NCBI RefSeq assembly: GCF_900143095.1
Contig: NZ_FRDA01000002.1
Coordinates: 1 to 64,000, forward strand
DNA length: 64,000 nt
Direction of reading: 5' to 3'
From: Pseudomonas asturiensis
Lineage (GTDB): Bacteria > Pseudomonadota > Gammaproteobacteria > Pseudomonadales > Pseudomonadaceae
Positions 42,437 through 51,993 of the stretch are shown here, one piece after another. The notes under the pieces were generated by a model, which saw nothing but the letters and a program-made list of their open reading frames with translations, did not search any database and was not told the origin of the DNA. Position 1 is the first letter of the stretch. The number at the start of each line of letters is the position of its first letter. The position numbers and the translations under genes were made by a program.

Positions 42437-42862
42437 GTGAGCCTCTCCCCCTTCCATCTCGCAATACCTGTCTATGACCTGGCGGCCGCTCGTCACTTCT
42501 ACGGTGATGTGTTCGGCCTCTCCGAAGGCCGCTCAAGTGAGCAATGGGTAGACTTCGATTTCTACGGCCATCAACTGGTCATTCATGAGCATCCAAAAAC
42601 CGCGTCGCAAGAATCCGTACACTCCAACGCCGTCGACGGTCACGATGTTCCTGTTCCACATTTCGGCATCATCCTGCACTGGCCCGAATGGGAAGCCCTG
42701 GCCGAGCGACTGAAGGCGCGTGACACTCAATTTGTCATCGAACCCTACGTGCGCTTCAAGGGCCAGGTCGGCGAGCAGGCGACGATGTTCCTGTTCGACC
42801 CGTGCGGTAACGCACTGGAGTTCAAAGCGTTCAAGGACATGAGCCAATTGTTCGCCAAGTGA
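42437..42862 (+). CDS. VOC-family (glyoxalase/dioxygenase fold) protein, 141 aa
   Basis: Starts [20 protein letters not shown], with the metal-ligand His of [16 protein letters not shown], and a final [17 protein letters not shown] with the Glu ligand. Two beta-alpha-beta-beta-beta modules give a vicinal-oxygen-chelate fold. The reaction is unknown. About 160 bp upstream of the oxoprolinase genes; a weak hairpin at 42880-42900 separates them. Confidence 0.85.
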   Translation: MSLSPFHLAIPVYDLAAARHFYGDVFGLSEGRSSEQWVDFDFYGHQLVIHEHPKTASQESVHSNAVDGHDVPVPHFGIILHWPEWEALAERLKARDTQFVIEPYVRFKGQVGEQATMFLFDPCGNALEFKAFKDMSQLFAK

Positions 42863-43022
42863 TGCCCCATTCAGGCGACCGTCGCCGGTAGAGCGACGGC
42901 GCACTTTCAAGCCGTGAAGCCTTCGTGATGCGCAGGATCAGGATCAAAGCATACGCTTTGTCTGTCTTGGCGCAGGCGTGTGGCCGATGCTTACGCCCTG
43001 CCGCATGAGGATAGAGACCACG

Positions 43023-43813
43023 ATGTCCGACCACAGCGCCGACAGCCCCCCGATACAGTCCGTGGCTTATCACCCCGACGAAACCCTTGCTCCATTTCAG
43101 TTCGAGCCCTGCGGGGATCGTTGCGTGATCCTGGTTTTCGGCAGCGTTTTTTCGCTGGATCTCAATCGTCAAGCTGCATCGGTGGGCAGTCGTTTACGCG
43201 ATCTGGCCGCACAGGGCTTGCTGCCAGGTGTGACAGATGTTGTCTCTGCGATGGTGACGGTGGGCGTTCATTACGCTCCCGAGCAGGTCGCCACGTTGCA
43301 CCCCGATGTTTCGCCTTACGCGTCAATGTGTACGCTGATCAGTCAGGGCCTGAAAGCGTCGCAGCACACGGCCGGGCAAAACGGCTCTTTTATCGAGATT
43401 CCCGTGTGTTACGCACCCGAATACGCTCCCGATCTTGAGGACATCGCACGCGCCTGCCTGATCACTGTCGACGAGGTGATTGCGGCTCACTCCGCGCAAT
43501 GGCTGGACGTACTGATGGTGGGCTCGCGCCGGGCCATCCTTATATAGGCATGCATGACAGCGCGCTGTCGCTGCCTCGCAAGGCAACACCACGCACGCGG
43601 GTCCCACAGGGCAGCGTGGGTATCGCCAACCGGCAAAGCGTCATCTATCCCGCGGATCTTCCCGGCGGCTGGAACCTGATAGGCCGCACGCCTTTACACC
43701 TGTTCTCGCCTGCCGCTGAACCGCCCTGCCTGTTGAAAGGCGGCGACAAGATTCGATTTGTACCTATTACCCACCACGAGTTTGAACAGCTGGCCCGGGG
43801 GAACGCGAAATGA
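43023..43813 (+). pseudogene. pxpB: 5-oxoprolinase subunit B gene (pxpB) interrupted by a frameshift
   Basis: The first frame reads from ATG 43023 to WLDVLMVGS and stops at 43545-43547. The correct sequence resumes in the next frame with APGHPYIGMHDSALSLPRKA and runs to a TGA at 43811-43813. Restoring one T in GGCTCGCG near 43523 would give VGFAPGHPYIG, the conserved allophanate-hydrolase-subunit-1 motif. PxpB forms the ATP-dependent 5-oxoprolinase with PxpA and PxpC. The last codons overlap the pxpC start (ATGA). Either a real inactivating deletion or a sequencing error. Confidence 0.88.
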
Positions 43814-44751
43814 CAATCAAGGTCATCAAACCCGGCATGCTCTCCACCTTCCAGGACACCGGACGACACGGTTTCCAGCATTGGGGCGTGCCCGTAACGG
43901 GCGTGATGGACGAAGATGCACATGCGCTGTGCAACTTCCTGGTCGGTAACCCGCGCACGTTCAGCACCCTGGAAATAACCCTCTTGGGTCCGACCTTGCA
44001 GTTTCAGGCCAAAGCGGTCATCGCGCTTGCCGGCGCAGACCTGGGTGCCGAACTGGATGCTGTTCCGCTTAAACCAGGCGTGCCGGTCAGGGTCCACCCG
44101 GGGAGCGTTTTAAGCTTTGGCGCACGGCGACACGGCGCACGAAGTTATCTGGCGGTGGCCGGTGGTTTTTTGCTGCAGCCGCTGATGAACAGCTCCAGCA
44201 CCTACTCGCGCGGTGGGTTCGGCGGATTGCGAGGTCGGGCACTGCAAACAGGTGACCTGATCCCTATCTGCTCATCGTTCGCCAATCCGGTTCGCACCAG
44301 CGCCATCCCCCGCATCGGCCTGTACGAGAACGTCGCCTGCGACCCCATTAGAGTGGTCGCAGGGCGAGAATGGAAAGACTTTACCGCTCGCTCCCAGGAG
44401 GACTTTCTGAGCGGCGAGTACACGCTGACCGGCGACTCGGATCGCATGGGCTACCGGCTCGACGGTACCTCGTTGGCGCTGTCTGCACACAAGGAGATGC
44501 TCTCTGAAAGCGTCGCGTTTGGCACTGTCCAGGTGCCTCCCAGCGGTCAACCGCTGGTCCTGATGGCAGACCGACAAACGACCGGCGGATACCCCAGGAT
44601 TGCGCAGGTGGTCAGCGTTGACTTGCCTTTGCTGGCGCAGTTGCTGCCCGGCGACAAGATCCGGTTTTCTATGATCGATCTGAAAATGGCTGAAGACTTG
44701 CTGTTGGCTCGGGCTCGTACACTCAACGCAATGGAGGTGTTCAATGCCTGA
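43810..44751 (+). CDS. pxpC: 5-oxoprolinase subunit C (biotin-dependent carboxyltransferase-like), 313 aa
   Basis: Allophanate hydrolase subunit 2 family: IKVIKPGMLSTFQDTGRHGF, GVPVTGVMDEDAHALCNFLV, GARSYLAVAGGF and SDRMGYRLDG are all family hallmarks. With PxpA and PxpB it cleaves 5-oxoproline to glutamate using ATP. It overlaps pxpB by 4 bp and pxpA by 8 bp. Intact here although pxpB is frameshifted. Confidence 0.92.
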   Translation: MTIKVIKPGMLSTFQDTGRHGFQHWGVPVTGVMDEDAHALCNFLVGNPRTFSTLEITLLGPTLQFQAKAVIALAGADLGAELDAVPLKPGVPVRVHPGSVLSFGARRHGARSYLAVAGGFLLQPLMNSSSTYSRGGFGGLRGRALQTGDLIPICSSFANPVRTSAIPRIGLYENVACDPIRVVAGREWKDFTARSQEDFLSGEYTLTGDSDRMGYRLDGTSLALSAHKEMLSESVAFGTVQVPPSGQPLVLMADRQTTGGYPRIAQVVSVDLPLLAQLLPGDKIRFSMIDLKMAEDLLLARARTLNAMEVFNA

Positions 44752-45532
44752 GATTGATTTCAACAGTGACTTGGGTGAAGGCTTCAGCATTTATCGCGCA
44801 GGTGACGACCAGGCCATTCTTCCTCACCTCACTTCCGCCAACATTGCGTGCGGCTTTCATGCGGGTGATTCACGCACCATGCGTGCCACAGTCGCGCTGG
44901 CGGCGACCCTGGGCGTAGCGGTGGGTGCACATCCGGGATTCGATGATCTACAAGGCTTCGGTCGTCGCAGGATGACACTGTCGGCGGACGAAGTGTATGA
45001 GCTTGTTGTTTATCAGGTCGGCGCTTTATCGGGTTTCACCGCAGCGGCCAACATTGAACTGCGTCACGTCAAACCGCATGGCGCACTTTATAACCTGGCG
45101 GCTATACACCCGCAAACTGCCGACGCGATCTGCAGCGCAATCAAGGACATCAATCCAGCGCTGATGCTGTTCGGCTTGTCGGGAAGTGCGCTGGTGACGG
45201 CGGGCGAAAAACAGGGTTTGAAAGTGGTAAAGGAAGTATTCGCCGACCGCAGTTATCAGGAGGACGGAACACTGACACCCCGTGGCAAACCCGGTGCGAT
45301 GATCGAAAGCGTCCATGAAGCTATCGATCAAGTCCTGAACATGATCCACCTGGGCGAAGTACGCACGCTGCAAGGCGTCTGGACTCCCGTGAAAGCGCAC
45401 ACCCTGTGCATTCATGGTGATCAGCCGGGTGCTGTGGCGTTTGCCAGCGCGATTCGGCAAGCGCTCATCCGTGAAGGCGTCATCCTCAAGAGACCTGAGT
45501 ATCGGGATCACCGTGAACAACTGCCCGGTTAA
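44744..45532 (+). CDS. pxpA: 5-oxoprolinase subunit A (LamB/YcsF family), 262 aa
   Basis: Begins EIDFNSDLGEGFSIYRAGDD and contains SANIACGFHAGD, VGAHPGFDDLQGFGRRRM and HVKPHGALYNLA, the signature strings of the LamB/YcsF family. It overlaps pxpC by 8 bp, showing translational coupling. Full length for the family. Confidence 0.93.
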   Translation: MPEIDFNSDLGEGFSIYRAGDDQAILPHLTSANIACGFHAGDSRTMRATVALAATLGVAVGAHPGFDDLQGFGRRRMTLSADEVYELVVYQVGALSGFTAAANIELRHVKPHGALYNLAAIHPQTADAICSAIKDINPALMLFGLSGSALVTAGEKQGLKVVKEVFADRSYQEDGTLTPRGKPGAMIESVHEAIDQVLNMIHLGEVRTLQGVWTPVKAHTLCIHGDQPGAVAFASAIRQALIREGVILKRPEYRDHREQLPG

Positions 45533-45772
45533 TCAACTTACACACTGCTCACCACAATAAAAAAAGGAAAACAACATGCCTTGTGAATCAACCCTCACGC
45601 TTTGACTGCCGAGCTTAAAACCTCGTCCGAACACTGACTCATCGAGTACGCATTATGTCGACGGCTTAAAGCCTGGATAAACGGTGCACGGTCGGTTTTC
45701 GGTACGAAACTTTTAAGGCAGAACACTCTGCCGCACAACTCATTTGGCCCCAGGCCAGAGCGGAAGGTATTT

Positions 45773-47119
45773 ATGTCTCGTGCTCTTTCTGAAATAACGA
45801 ACGCCACCGACAGTGACGTCGCCGTGCAAACGACTGCCGATGTCACCCCATCAGCCGTTATTGCCAAACGTGCCGCAATGGCGTCTGCCACCGGCACGGC
45901 CGTTGAATATTACGAGTTCAGTATCTACGGCTACATGGCGACGATTATCGCGCCGTTGTTCTTTCCCGGTGACAACCCTGCCGCCGCCCTGCTCGCCACG
46001 TTGGCGGTTTTTGGCATCGCGTTCGTTATACGTCCGATTGGCGGCGTGCTGCTTGGCCGCCTTGCCGACCGGATCGGCAGGCGCAGGGTTCTGCTCAGCA
46101 CCGTAATCGGTATGGGTACTGCGACAGCGCTGATTGGCGTGTTGCCCACCACTGCTCAGATTGGCCTGGCGGCACCTGTTCTGCTGGTGCTGCTGCGCCT
46201 GTCACAAGGTTTCTTCGCAGGTGGCGAGGTGGTGGGCGCTGCTGCCTTTGTGGCTGAGTCGTCCCCCAACGGCCGACGCGGCTTCTTTGGTTCATTTACC
46301 CCGCTTGGGGTTGCAGTGGGTGGTGCTACAGGCGCAATCGTCTGCGGTATCACGACCGGGCTTCTTAGCACCGAACAGCTGCAGGCGTGGGGATGGCGCA
46401 TTCCGTTTTTCCTGTCCATCCCGTTGGTTCTGTTTTCGTTTTACATGCGCCATAACGTTGAAGAAACACCTGAATTCAAGGCTTTCCTGGCCAAGGAAAA
46501 GCCTCCGGTGGCCCCGGTAAAAGAAGTCTTCAGCAAGAACCTGCCGTCGCTGCTGCGGGTCATCGTGTTCGCGTCTGCACAGAATGCCGGGTACTTCATC
46601 GGGATGGTCTTCATGAACATCTACCTCACGACGTACCTGCATTTCGATAAGTCAAAAGTCTATTGGGTGATTGCGGTCATCAGTCTGTGCATGGCCGCCA
46701 TGATGCCTTTCTGGGGCGGGTTGTCAGACCGCATTGGGCGCAAGAAAGCGCTAAGCATCGGCTTTTCAGGTTACGCCGTACTGGTCATTCCCATGATGGT
46801 ACTCATGGACAGCGGCAGTCTGTGGATCGCCGCACTGGCGATGTTTGTCGCCACATTGCCCATGCCAGTCGTGCAATCCGTTGGCTATCCGACGTATGCA
46901 GAGCAATTTCCGACACGTGTGCGCTACACCGCCATGGCGATCAGCATCAACCTGGGCGCCATCCTCGGTGGGGGAATCACGCCCTACGTGGTGACCGCCA
47001 TTATCACCAAGACCGGAAACCTGCTGGTACCGGGTTATTTCATGGCGGGCGCTGCAGTCTGCGCGCTGTTGGCAATCCTGACCTTGCGTGAGACCTCTAA
47101 AGGCGACCTGCTCAGGTAG
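45773..47119 (+). CDS. MFS transporter, metabolite:H+ symporter (MHS) family, 448 aa
   Basis: Twelve hydrophobic segments and the MHS signature: GTAVEYYEFSIYGYMATIIA at the first helix, RPIGGVLLGRLADRIGRRRV between helices 2 and 3, and GGLSDRIGRKKALSIG between 8 and 9. Relatives carry proline, betaine, citrate or other organic acids. Its position after pxpBCA suggests 5-oxoproline (pyroglutamate) uptake, which is inference. GGAAGG precedes the ATG. The 240-bp gap to pxpA contains a 9-codon ORF (45576-45605) with a good ribosome binding site, of unclear meaning. Confidence 0.9.
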   Translation: MSRALSEITNATDSDVAVQTTADVTPSAVIAKRAAMASATGTAVEYYEFSIYGYMATIIAPLFFPGDNPAAALLATLAVFGIAFVIRPIGGVLLGRLADRIGRRRVLLSTVIGMGTATALIGVLPTTAQIGLAAPVLLVLLRLSQGFFAGGEVVGAAAFVAESSPNGRRGFFGSFTPLGVAVGGATGAIVCGITTGLLSTEQLQAWGWRIPFFLSIPLVLFSFYMRHNVEETPEFKAFLAKEKPPVAPVKEVFSKNLPSLLRVIVFASAQNAGYFIGMVFMNIYLTTYLHFDKSKVYWVIAVISLCMAAMMPFWGGLSDRIGRKKALSIGFSGYAVLVIPMMVLMDSGSLWIAALAMFVATLPMPVVQSVGYPTYAEQFPTRVRYTAMAISINLGAILGGGITPYVVTAIITKTGNLLVPGYFMAGAAVCALLAILTLRETSKGDLLR

Positions 47120-47184
47120 ATCGACATTACAACTCGCTCGCAACGGCAATGCCCCTCACAGCCTCCGGATCAAAAATCGCAGGC

Positions 47185-47215
47185 AAAAAAAAGCCACTCG
47201 GTAGAGTGGCTTTTT
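47185..47215. terminator. Bidirectional terminator between the MFS gene and tRNA-Gly
   Basis: GCCACTC-GGTA-GAGTGGC with an A8 run on one side and T5 on the other; it can end both the plus-strand mRNA and the minus-strand tRNA transcript. Confidence 0.88.
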
Positions 47216-47223
47216 CTTTAATC

Positions 47224-47299
<76 letters not shown>

Positions 47300-47365
47300 A
47301 TTGTCGTGTTGACGGGCGCCATTCTAGCGCCTCAAAGTTTTACGTCAAGCCCTTGATTCGAAAAC

Positions 47366-47926
47366 TTATTTTTTTTCTGCCGTTGTCTTGAGATGCGGCC
47401 AGGCGGCTCTCAGGTATTGCACCATCGACCACAACGTCAACCCCGCCGCAATCAACAACAACGCGTACCCCAGAATGACCCAAAATGTGATCGCCGGAGG
47501 ATTGCCCAGCAGGATAACCAGCGCCAGCATCTGTGCCGCGGTTTTCCATTTGCCCATGCTGGACACTGCCACCTGAGCCCTGGCTCCGATTTCGGCCATC
47601 CATTCGCGCAGGGCCGAGATCACGATCTCGCGCCCGATGATCACTGCTGCGGGCAGCGTCAGCCAGAGGTTGGCGTGCGCCTGCACCAACAAAACCAGTG
47701 CGACAGCCACCATAAGTTTGTCGGCCACAGGGTCGAGAAACGCACCAAAAGGCGTACTTTGTTCCAGACGACGCGCCAGATATCCATCGAGCCAGTCAGT
47801 GGCCGCCGCAAAGGCGAACACCGCGCTGGCTGCCATGTAGCTCCAGTGATAAGGCATGTAAAACAACAGAATGAAGATCGGAATCAGTAAAACGCGTAGT
47901 ACGGTAATCAGATTAGGGATATTCAT
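47366..47926 (-). CDS. pgsA: CDP-diacylglycerol-glycerol-3-phosphate 3-phosphatidyltransferase, 186 aa
   Basis: Catalyses the committed step to phosphatidylglycerol in the inner membrane. The CDP-alcohol phosphatidyltransferase motif is complete: [20 protein letters not shown] then LDPVADK (D-G-x2-A-R-x8-G-x3-D-x3-D). Several membrane helices are visible. Start set at ATG 47926 ([20 protein letters not shown]), rejecting a GTG two codons upstream. Follows uvrC by 32 bp in the conserved gacA-uvrC-pgsA order. Confidence 0.95.
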   Translation of the reverse strand: MNIPNLITVLRVLLIPIFILLFYMPYHWSYMAASAVFAFAAATDWLDGYLARRLEQSTPFGAFLDPVADKLMVAVALVLLVQAHANLWLTLPAAVIIGREIVISALREWMAEIGARAQVAVSSMGKWKTAAQMLALVILLGNPPAITFWVILGYALLLIAAGLTLWSMVQYLRAAWPHLKTTAEKK

Positions 47927-47958
47927 CGGCACAACTGGCTACGAGGTGAGCGGGCATT

Positions 47959-49782
47959 CTACTCGCTGTGCAGGTTTGCATAAATCGACTCTGCCAGCTT
48001 TTTACTGATTCCGGGTGCTTTTGCTATTTCATCGATGCTCGCACGGGACAATTCCTGCAGGCCACCAAAGTGTTTGAGCAGGTCGCGACGACGGGTCGGC
48101 CCCACACCTGCCACGCCTTCAAGGGTCGATGTACGGCGGGTCTTGCCACGACGGGCGCGGTGTCCGGTGATTGCAAAACGGTGCGCCTCGTCGCGAATCT
48201 GCTGGATAAGGTGCAGCGCAGGCGAGTCGCCGGGCAGTGTGAACTCATGGGCAGCATCATTAAGGTAGAGCGTTTCAAAGCCGGCCTTGCGCGTCGTGCC
48301 TTTGGCAACGCCGAGCAGAATGAGGTCGGGGATCGCCAGTTCGTTGAGCACGTCCCGCGCCATGGCCATCTGCCCCTTACCCCCGTCAACCAGCAGCACG
48401 TCGGGCAACTTGCCCTCCCCGTCCTTGATACGGCTGTAGCGCCGGGTCAGCGCCTGGTGCATGGCTGCGTAATCGTCACCCGCTGTGACGCCCTCGATAT
48501 TGAAGCGGCGATAGTCCGACTTGATGGGCCCCTCAGGACCGAACACCACGCACGATGCGACCGTCGCTTCACCGCTGGAGTGACTGATGTCATAGCACTC
48601 CAGCCGCACAGGCGTTTCATCGAGATTCAATACTTTGGCCAGCGCCTCGAAACGTGATGCAACGTGCTGACGGTTCGCCAGGCGTGCAGCCAGAGCCTGC
48701 TCGGCATTGGTCACAGCCAGTTGCTGCCAGCGCGCACGCGTACCGCGCACCCTGTGACTGATGGTCATCTCGCGACCGCGTGACTCTTCAATCGCCTCAA
48801 TCAGCGCCGGAAAATCCTCATTGACGACGTTGACGATCACCTCGCTGGGCAGTTCACGGTCAACGCCACCGAGGAAGTACTGGGCCAGGAACGCTGACAT
48901 CACTTCGCCAACCTCCTCCTCGATACCTACCTGCGGGAAGAAGTTCTTGCTGCCCAACACACGCCCGCCACGCACCGAGATCAAGTGCACACAAGCACCG
49001 CCCGGGTTGACGAACGCGGCGACCACATCAACATCGCCGGTGCCGCCTTCCATGCTCTGCTGATCCTGGACGCGCCGCAACAGGGCAACCTGATCACGCA
49101 ATTCGGCCGCACGCTCAAAATCCAGCGCCATGGCAGCCTTTTCCATCGCTGCGTTCAACTCATCGCTCAAGGCATTACTGCGGCCCTCAAGAAACATCAC
49201 CGAGTGACGCACATCTTCCGCGTACACCTCTGGCTCGACCAGATCGACACAAGGCCCTTTGCAGCGTTTGATCTGATACTGCAGGCAAGGTCGGTTGCGA
49301 TTCTTGAAGTAGCTGTCTTCGCACTGGCGCACCAGAAAGGTTTTCTGCAGCAGGCTCAGGCTTTCACGAATGGCGCCGGCGCTTGGATAAGGCCCGAAAT
49401 AACGGCCTTTTGCCTTTTTAGCACCGCGATGAATGCTCAGACGCGGAAACTTGCCATCGGACAGAAAGACATACGGGTAGGACTTATCGTCACGCAGGAG
49501 AATGTTGTAGGGCGGCCGCCATTCCTTGATCAGCGTTTGCTCAAGCAACAACGCTTCAGTTTCGTTGCCGGTAATGGTGGTTTCGATTTGCGCGATGCGC
49601 GCTACCAGAGCGCCCGTCTTGGGCGCGTGCCCGGTCTTGCGGAAATAACTCGCAAGCCGTTTCTTCAGGTTCTTGGCCTTGCCCACATACAGAAGCTTCG
49701 CTTCGGCATCGAACATGCGGTAAACGCCTGGACGACCGCTGCAGGTCGCCAGAAATGCACTTGGATCAAAGGTCTGGGTCAT
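47959..49782 (-). CDS. uvrC: Excinuclease ABC subunit C, 607 aa
   Basis: Nucleotide-excision-repair nuclease. N-terminal GIY-YIG domain ([20 protein letters not shown]), a UVR motif ([20 protein letters not shown]), the RNase-H-like endonuclease domain ([33 protein letters not shown]) and a C-terminal helix-hairpin-helix ([20 protein letters not shown]). Full length. It begins 2 bp after the gacA stop, so the genes are almost certainly co-transcribed. Confidence 0.97.
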   Translation of the reverse strand: MTQTFDPSAFLATCSGRPGVYRMFDAEAKLLYVGKAKNLKKRLASYFRKTGHAPKTGALVARIAQIETTITGNETEALLLEQTLIKEWRPPYNILLRDDKSYPYVFLSDGKFPRLSIHRGAKKAKGRYFGPYPSAGAIRESLSLLQKTFLVRQCEDSYFKNRNRPCLQYQIKRCKGPCVDLVEPEVYAEDVRHSVMFLEGRSNALSDELNAAMEKAAMALDFERAAELRDQVALLRRVQDQQSMEGGTGDVDVVAAFVNPGGACVHLISVRGGRVLGSKNFFPQVGIEEEVGEVMSAFLAQYFLGGVDRELPSEVIVNVVNEDFPALIEAIEESRGREMTISHRVRGTRARWQQLAVTNAEQALAARLANRQHVASRFEALAKVLNLDETPVRLECYDISHSSGEATVASCVVFGPEGPIKSDYRRFNIEGVTAGDDYAAMHQALTRRYSRIKDGEGKLPDVLLVDGGKGQMAMARDVLNELAIPDLILLGVAKGTTRKAGFETLYLNDAAHEFTLPGDSPALHLIQQIRDEAHRFAITGHRARRGKTRRTSTLEGVAGVGPTRRRDLLKHFGGLQELSRASIDEIAKAPGISKKLAESIYANLHSE

Positions 49783-49784
49783 GT

Positions 49785-50429
49785 TCAGGCGCTGGCATCC
49801 ACCATGCCGTGACGTACAGCCAGCAACGCCAGTTCGACATCACTGCTGATGGAGAGCTTCTCAAAGATTCGGTAACGGTAAGTGTTTACGGTTTTTGGCG
49901 ACAGGCACAGCTTGTCCGAAATGGTCTGGACCTTCTGGCAGCCCACGATCATCAACGCAATCTGGATCTCACGCTCGGAAAGCAGATCGAACGGCGAATT
50001 GTTCACCTGCGGCTGAAACGATTTCAGCGCTAACTGCTGGGCAATCTGCGGACTGATGTAACGCTGACCCGCGAAAACGAGGCGAATGGCCTGGACCATT
50101 TCCGCAAGACCTGCACCTTTGGTCATGTAACCCGCTGCGCCAGCCTGAAGCAGACGAGTCGGGAAAGGATCTTCTTCACAGACGGTGACGGCCACGACCT
50201 TGATATCAGGGTGACTGCGCAACAGCTTGCGCGTCGCCTCGAGCCCGCCGATCCCCGGCATCTTGACATCCATCAACACGACATCAGGCTTGAGCTCGCG
50301 CGTCTTCTTCAACGCCTCTTCGCCGGAATCGGCCTGACCCACCACCTGTAAACCATCTATGTCGGCCAACATGCGTGTGATGCCTGTCCGGACAAGATCA
50401 TGGTCATCGACAACTAGCACCCTAATCAA
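49785..50429 (-). CDS. gacA: Response regulator GacA (UvrY family), 214 aa
   Basis: A receiver domain ([15 protein letters not shown], phospho-acceptor Asp54 in [10 protein letters not shown]) and a C-terminal LuxR-type HTH ([37 protein letters not shown]). Partner of sensor GacS; it activates the Rsm small RNAs controlling secondary metabolism and virulence. Start set at TTG 50429, as known for Pseudomonas gacA, with GAGGTG 6 bp upstream; longer in-frame starts would add a non-conserved tail. Confidence 0.96.
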   Translation of the reverse strand: MIRVLVVDDHDLVRTGITRMLADIDGLQVVGQADSGEEALKKTRELKPDVVLMDVKMPGIGGLEATRKLLRSHPDIKVVAVTVCEEDPFPTRLLQAGAAGYMTKGAGLAEMVQAIRLVFAGQRYISPQIAQQLALKSFQPQVNNSPFDLLSEREIQIALMIVGCQKVQTISDKLCLSPKTVNTYRYRIFEKLSISSDVELALLAVRHGMVDASA

Positions 50430-50583
50430 GCAGACACCTCGCGCAACGGTCATAACGAATGCCATTCACCATAACAAAAAACGGCGCGGCTGACCTAGCG
50501 GATGTTGGCGTTTTCACGCCCTTTGTCGAAACACAGACAACGCTATCTCACCTATGGAGACGAAAAGGCCCGTATTGTCGGCC

Positions 50584-50946
50584 TCAATCGTCGGGTTGCG
50601 ATTTTTCAGCGGTACTGTACGAAGCTGACAGCTCAGCCATGGTGGTGGTCAGCCGCATGATCGCATCCTGATCTTCCTTGTCGAGTACACGGTAGCTGCC
50701 AAGAACCTTCTCCTCGGCGACACTGAGATTGTCGAAAGGTATCGGGGTGGGTGTACCCGTCAGTACGTAGAGCACATCGACACCTTTGGCGGCGACCGCA
50801 GCCAGATAGTCGGCCTTGGGGGCACGATTGCCGCTTTCATACTTTCCTTGAGCATTCGCTTCCACCCCACCGATTTCACCGAAGGCACGCTGAGACAGCC
50901 CCAGACGGTCTCTTTCTTTTCTTAGTCGGTACCCTATTCCACTCAT
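50584..50946 (-). CDS. XRE-family helix-turn-helix regulator, 120 aa
   Basis: A cro/C1-type HTH at residues 5-60 (YRLRKERDRLGLSQRAFGEI, YESGNRAPKADYLAAVAAKG, VDVLYVLTG) and a charged helical tail. Start at ATG 50946. It is divergent from a small DNA-binding protein gene at 51029, with the palindrome CTTAC-N5-GTAAG between them, a phage-repressor-like arrangement. The HTH-GVDVLYVLTG-tail form is common in Pseudomonas prophage and genomic-island regulators. Confidence 0.88.
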   Translation of the reverse strand: MSGIGYRLRKERDRLGLSQRAFGEIGGVEANAQGKYESGNRAPKADYLAAVAAKGVDVLYVLTGTPTPIPFDNLSVAEEKVLGSYRVLDKEDQDAIMRLTTTMAELSASYSTAEKSQPDD

Positions 50947-50974
50947 TTGAATGCACAACCTTGTTGACCCCATC

Positions 50975-50989
50975 CTTACGAATGGTAAG
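50975..50989. promoter_or_regulatory. Palindromic operator between divergent regulators
   Basis: CTTAC-GAATG-GTAAG in the 82-bp gap between the XRE gene and the small DNA-binding protein gene; probable site of XRE autoregulation. Confidence 0.6.
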
Positions 50990-51028
50990 ATCCAGCTAAA
51001 ATTAAACTGATTTGAACGGTTTTGAACT

Positions 51029-51259
51029 ATGCCCGGAATACGTACCGCTGCACAAGCCAAGGCCTGGCTCGAACAACAGGGTAAATCTGTTCAAGAATTT
51101 GCCCGTGAGAACAGCATTGACCCTGCGACGACCTATCAGATTTTGGCAGGACGCAAGAAAGGGAAACGCGGCGAGGCTCATAAAGTCGCGGTTTTGCTGG
51201 GGATGAAGATCGGCATCATCCCGTCGGGAGATGCAGGGCCGAAGCAGCCCCTTGATTGA
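51029..51259 (+). CDS. Small phage-type DNA-binding protein (BcepMu gp16-like), 76 aa
   Basis: Contains AAQAKAWLEQQGKSVQEFAR and DPATTYQILAGRKKGKRGEA, a helix-turn-helix of the type seen in BcepMu gp16 and similar Mu-like phage proteins. It is divergent from the XRE regulator. No other phage genes flank it, so the pair may be a remnant of, or a stand-alone switch derived from, a prophage. Confidence 0.75.
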   Translation: MPGIRTAAQAKAWLEQQGKSVQEFARENSIDPATTYQILAGRKKGKRGEAHKVAVLLGMKIGIIPSGDAGPKQPLD

Positions 51260-51518
51260 TCAGTAAATCGTCTGATTCGCCTGCTCTAGAATTCTTAATT
51301 GCCAGACGGTACATGCGGACCGACTAAACAGCTTTTTCCGACAGCTTTTGTCCGCACCCCACCTGCAACTGCCCGCCCCTGCCCTTTGATGTCTCCAGAC
51401 CTGTCCGTTCACCCATGCCGTGTGGGCCACTGCGCCGATCATTGACTCGATTGAATTTTCCAATTGAATCAGCGCACTCGCCTGAAGTAAGCTCGTGCTC
51501 ATTCCACGGAGACACACC

Positions 51519-51665
51519 ATGCTGCAACCCAATCACTCACAGCTCATCGCCCACGCCAGCGCCTGCCGCTCGGTGAATGGCGTGTCTGTGCGGGTTGTGC
51601 CAGCGATGGGCCAGCTCCAGCTCAACGCTTATTACGGGTATTGGTTTAGCCACTGGCGCGCCTGA
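51519..51665 (+). CDS. Aromatic-rich leader peptide 1, 48 aa
   Basis: An ATG with GGAGA 9 bp upstream opens a 48-codon ORF whose end is NAYYGYWFSHWRA: three Tyr, two Trp and one Phe within nine residues. It stops 49 bp before a strong intrinsic terminator (51715-51752) and lies upstream of a DAHP synthase gene. This is the classical layout of a ribosome-mediated attenuator responding to charged tRNA-Tyr/Phe/Trp. The ORF is longer than usual leader peptides (14-30 codons), and the aromatic codons are at its end, where stalling would matter. Confidence 0.75.
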   Translation: MLQPNHSQLIAHASACRSVNGVSVRVVPAMGQLQLNAYYGYWFSHWRA

Positions 51666-51714
51666 TACCCATCCGGCGCCCATTTCAAGGGGACGCCAAC
51701 CAGAGAATTCTCTA

Positions 51715-51752
51715 CCCCCGGTCGGCTCCCCGACCGGGGGTTTTGCTTTTTA
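51715..51752 (+). terminator. Strong intrinsic terminator between two leader ORFs (attenuator)
   Basis: An 11-bp GC-rich perfect stem (CCCCCGGTCGG with CCGACCGGGGG, loop CTCC) followed by TTTTGCTTTTTT. It lies between leader peptide 1 and leader peptide 2, about 250 bp before the DAHP synthase start. Confidence 0.9.
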
Positions 51753-51796
51753 AGACTCCAGAAAACATCACATTCAATCGAATCGAGGAACACGAC

Positions 51797-51949
51797 ATGA
51801 ACTACGCCACTTATTACCGCAACGACATCGACTTCGCCTGGCGATTTAGCAACCTCCGTTCGGGCCAGCCAGCCGCCTCCGATCGGTCACTGCCAGGTGG
51901 CAACTGCACACGCATGGCCGAACCGGCCCTTTGTCGAACACCCCAGTAG
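51797..51949 (+). CDS. Aromatic-rich leader peptide 2, 50 aa
   Basis: An ATG preceded by GAGGA opens an ORF beginning MNYATYYRNDIDFAWRFS: three Tyr, two Phe and one Trp in the first 17 codons. The remaining 33 residues (SNLRSGQPAASDRSLPGG and on) look arbitrary. It lies after the terminator and 44 bp before the DAHP synthase gene. A GCGGGT-AACTA-ACCCGC hairpin (51958-51974) follows it, close to the ribosome binding site of the next gene, so stalling here could act on translation or on a second RNA switch. Confidence 0.65.
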   Translation: MNYATYYRNDIDFAWRFSNLRSGQPAASDRSLPGGNCTRMAEPALCRTPQ

Positions 51950-51993
51950 GGCTTTGCGCGGGTAACTAACCCGCCAGCCCAGGAAGCCAGAAC

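Noticed and set aside
45576..45605. Nine-codon ORF (MPCESTLTL) after a strong AAGGAA site in the pxpA-MFS gap
   Set aside because: The ribosome binding site is good but the peptide is too short to call; it may be a leader or the remains of a gene start.
51260..51518. Minus-strand open frame of 90 codons between the phage-type protein and leader peptide 1
   Set aside because: Cys/Arg/Trp-rich, with no ribosome binding site; overlaps the probable promoter region of the DAHP synthase leader.
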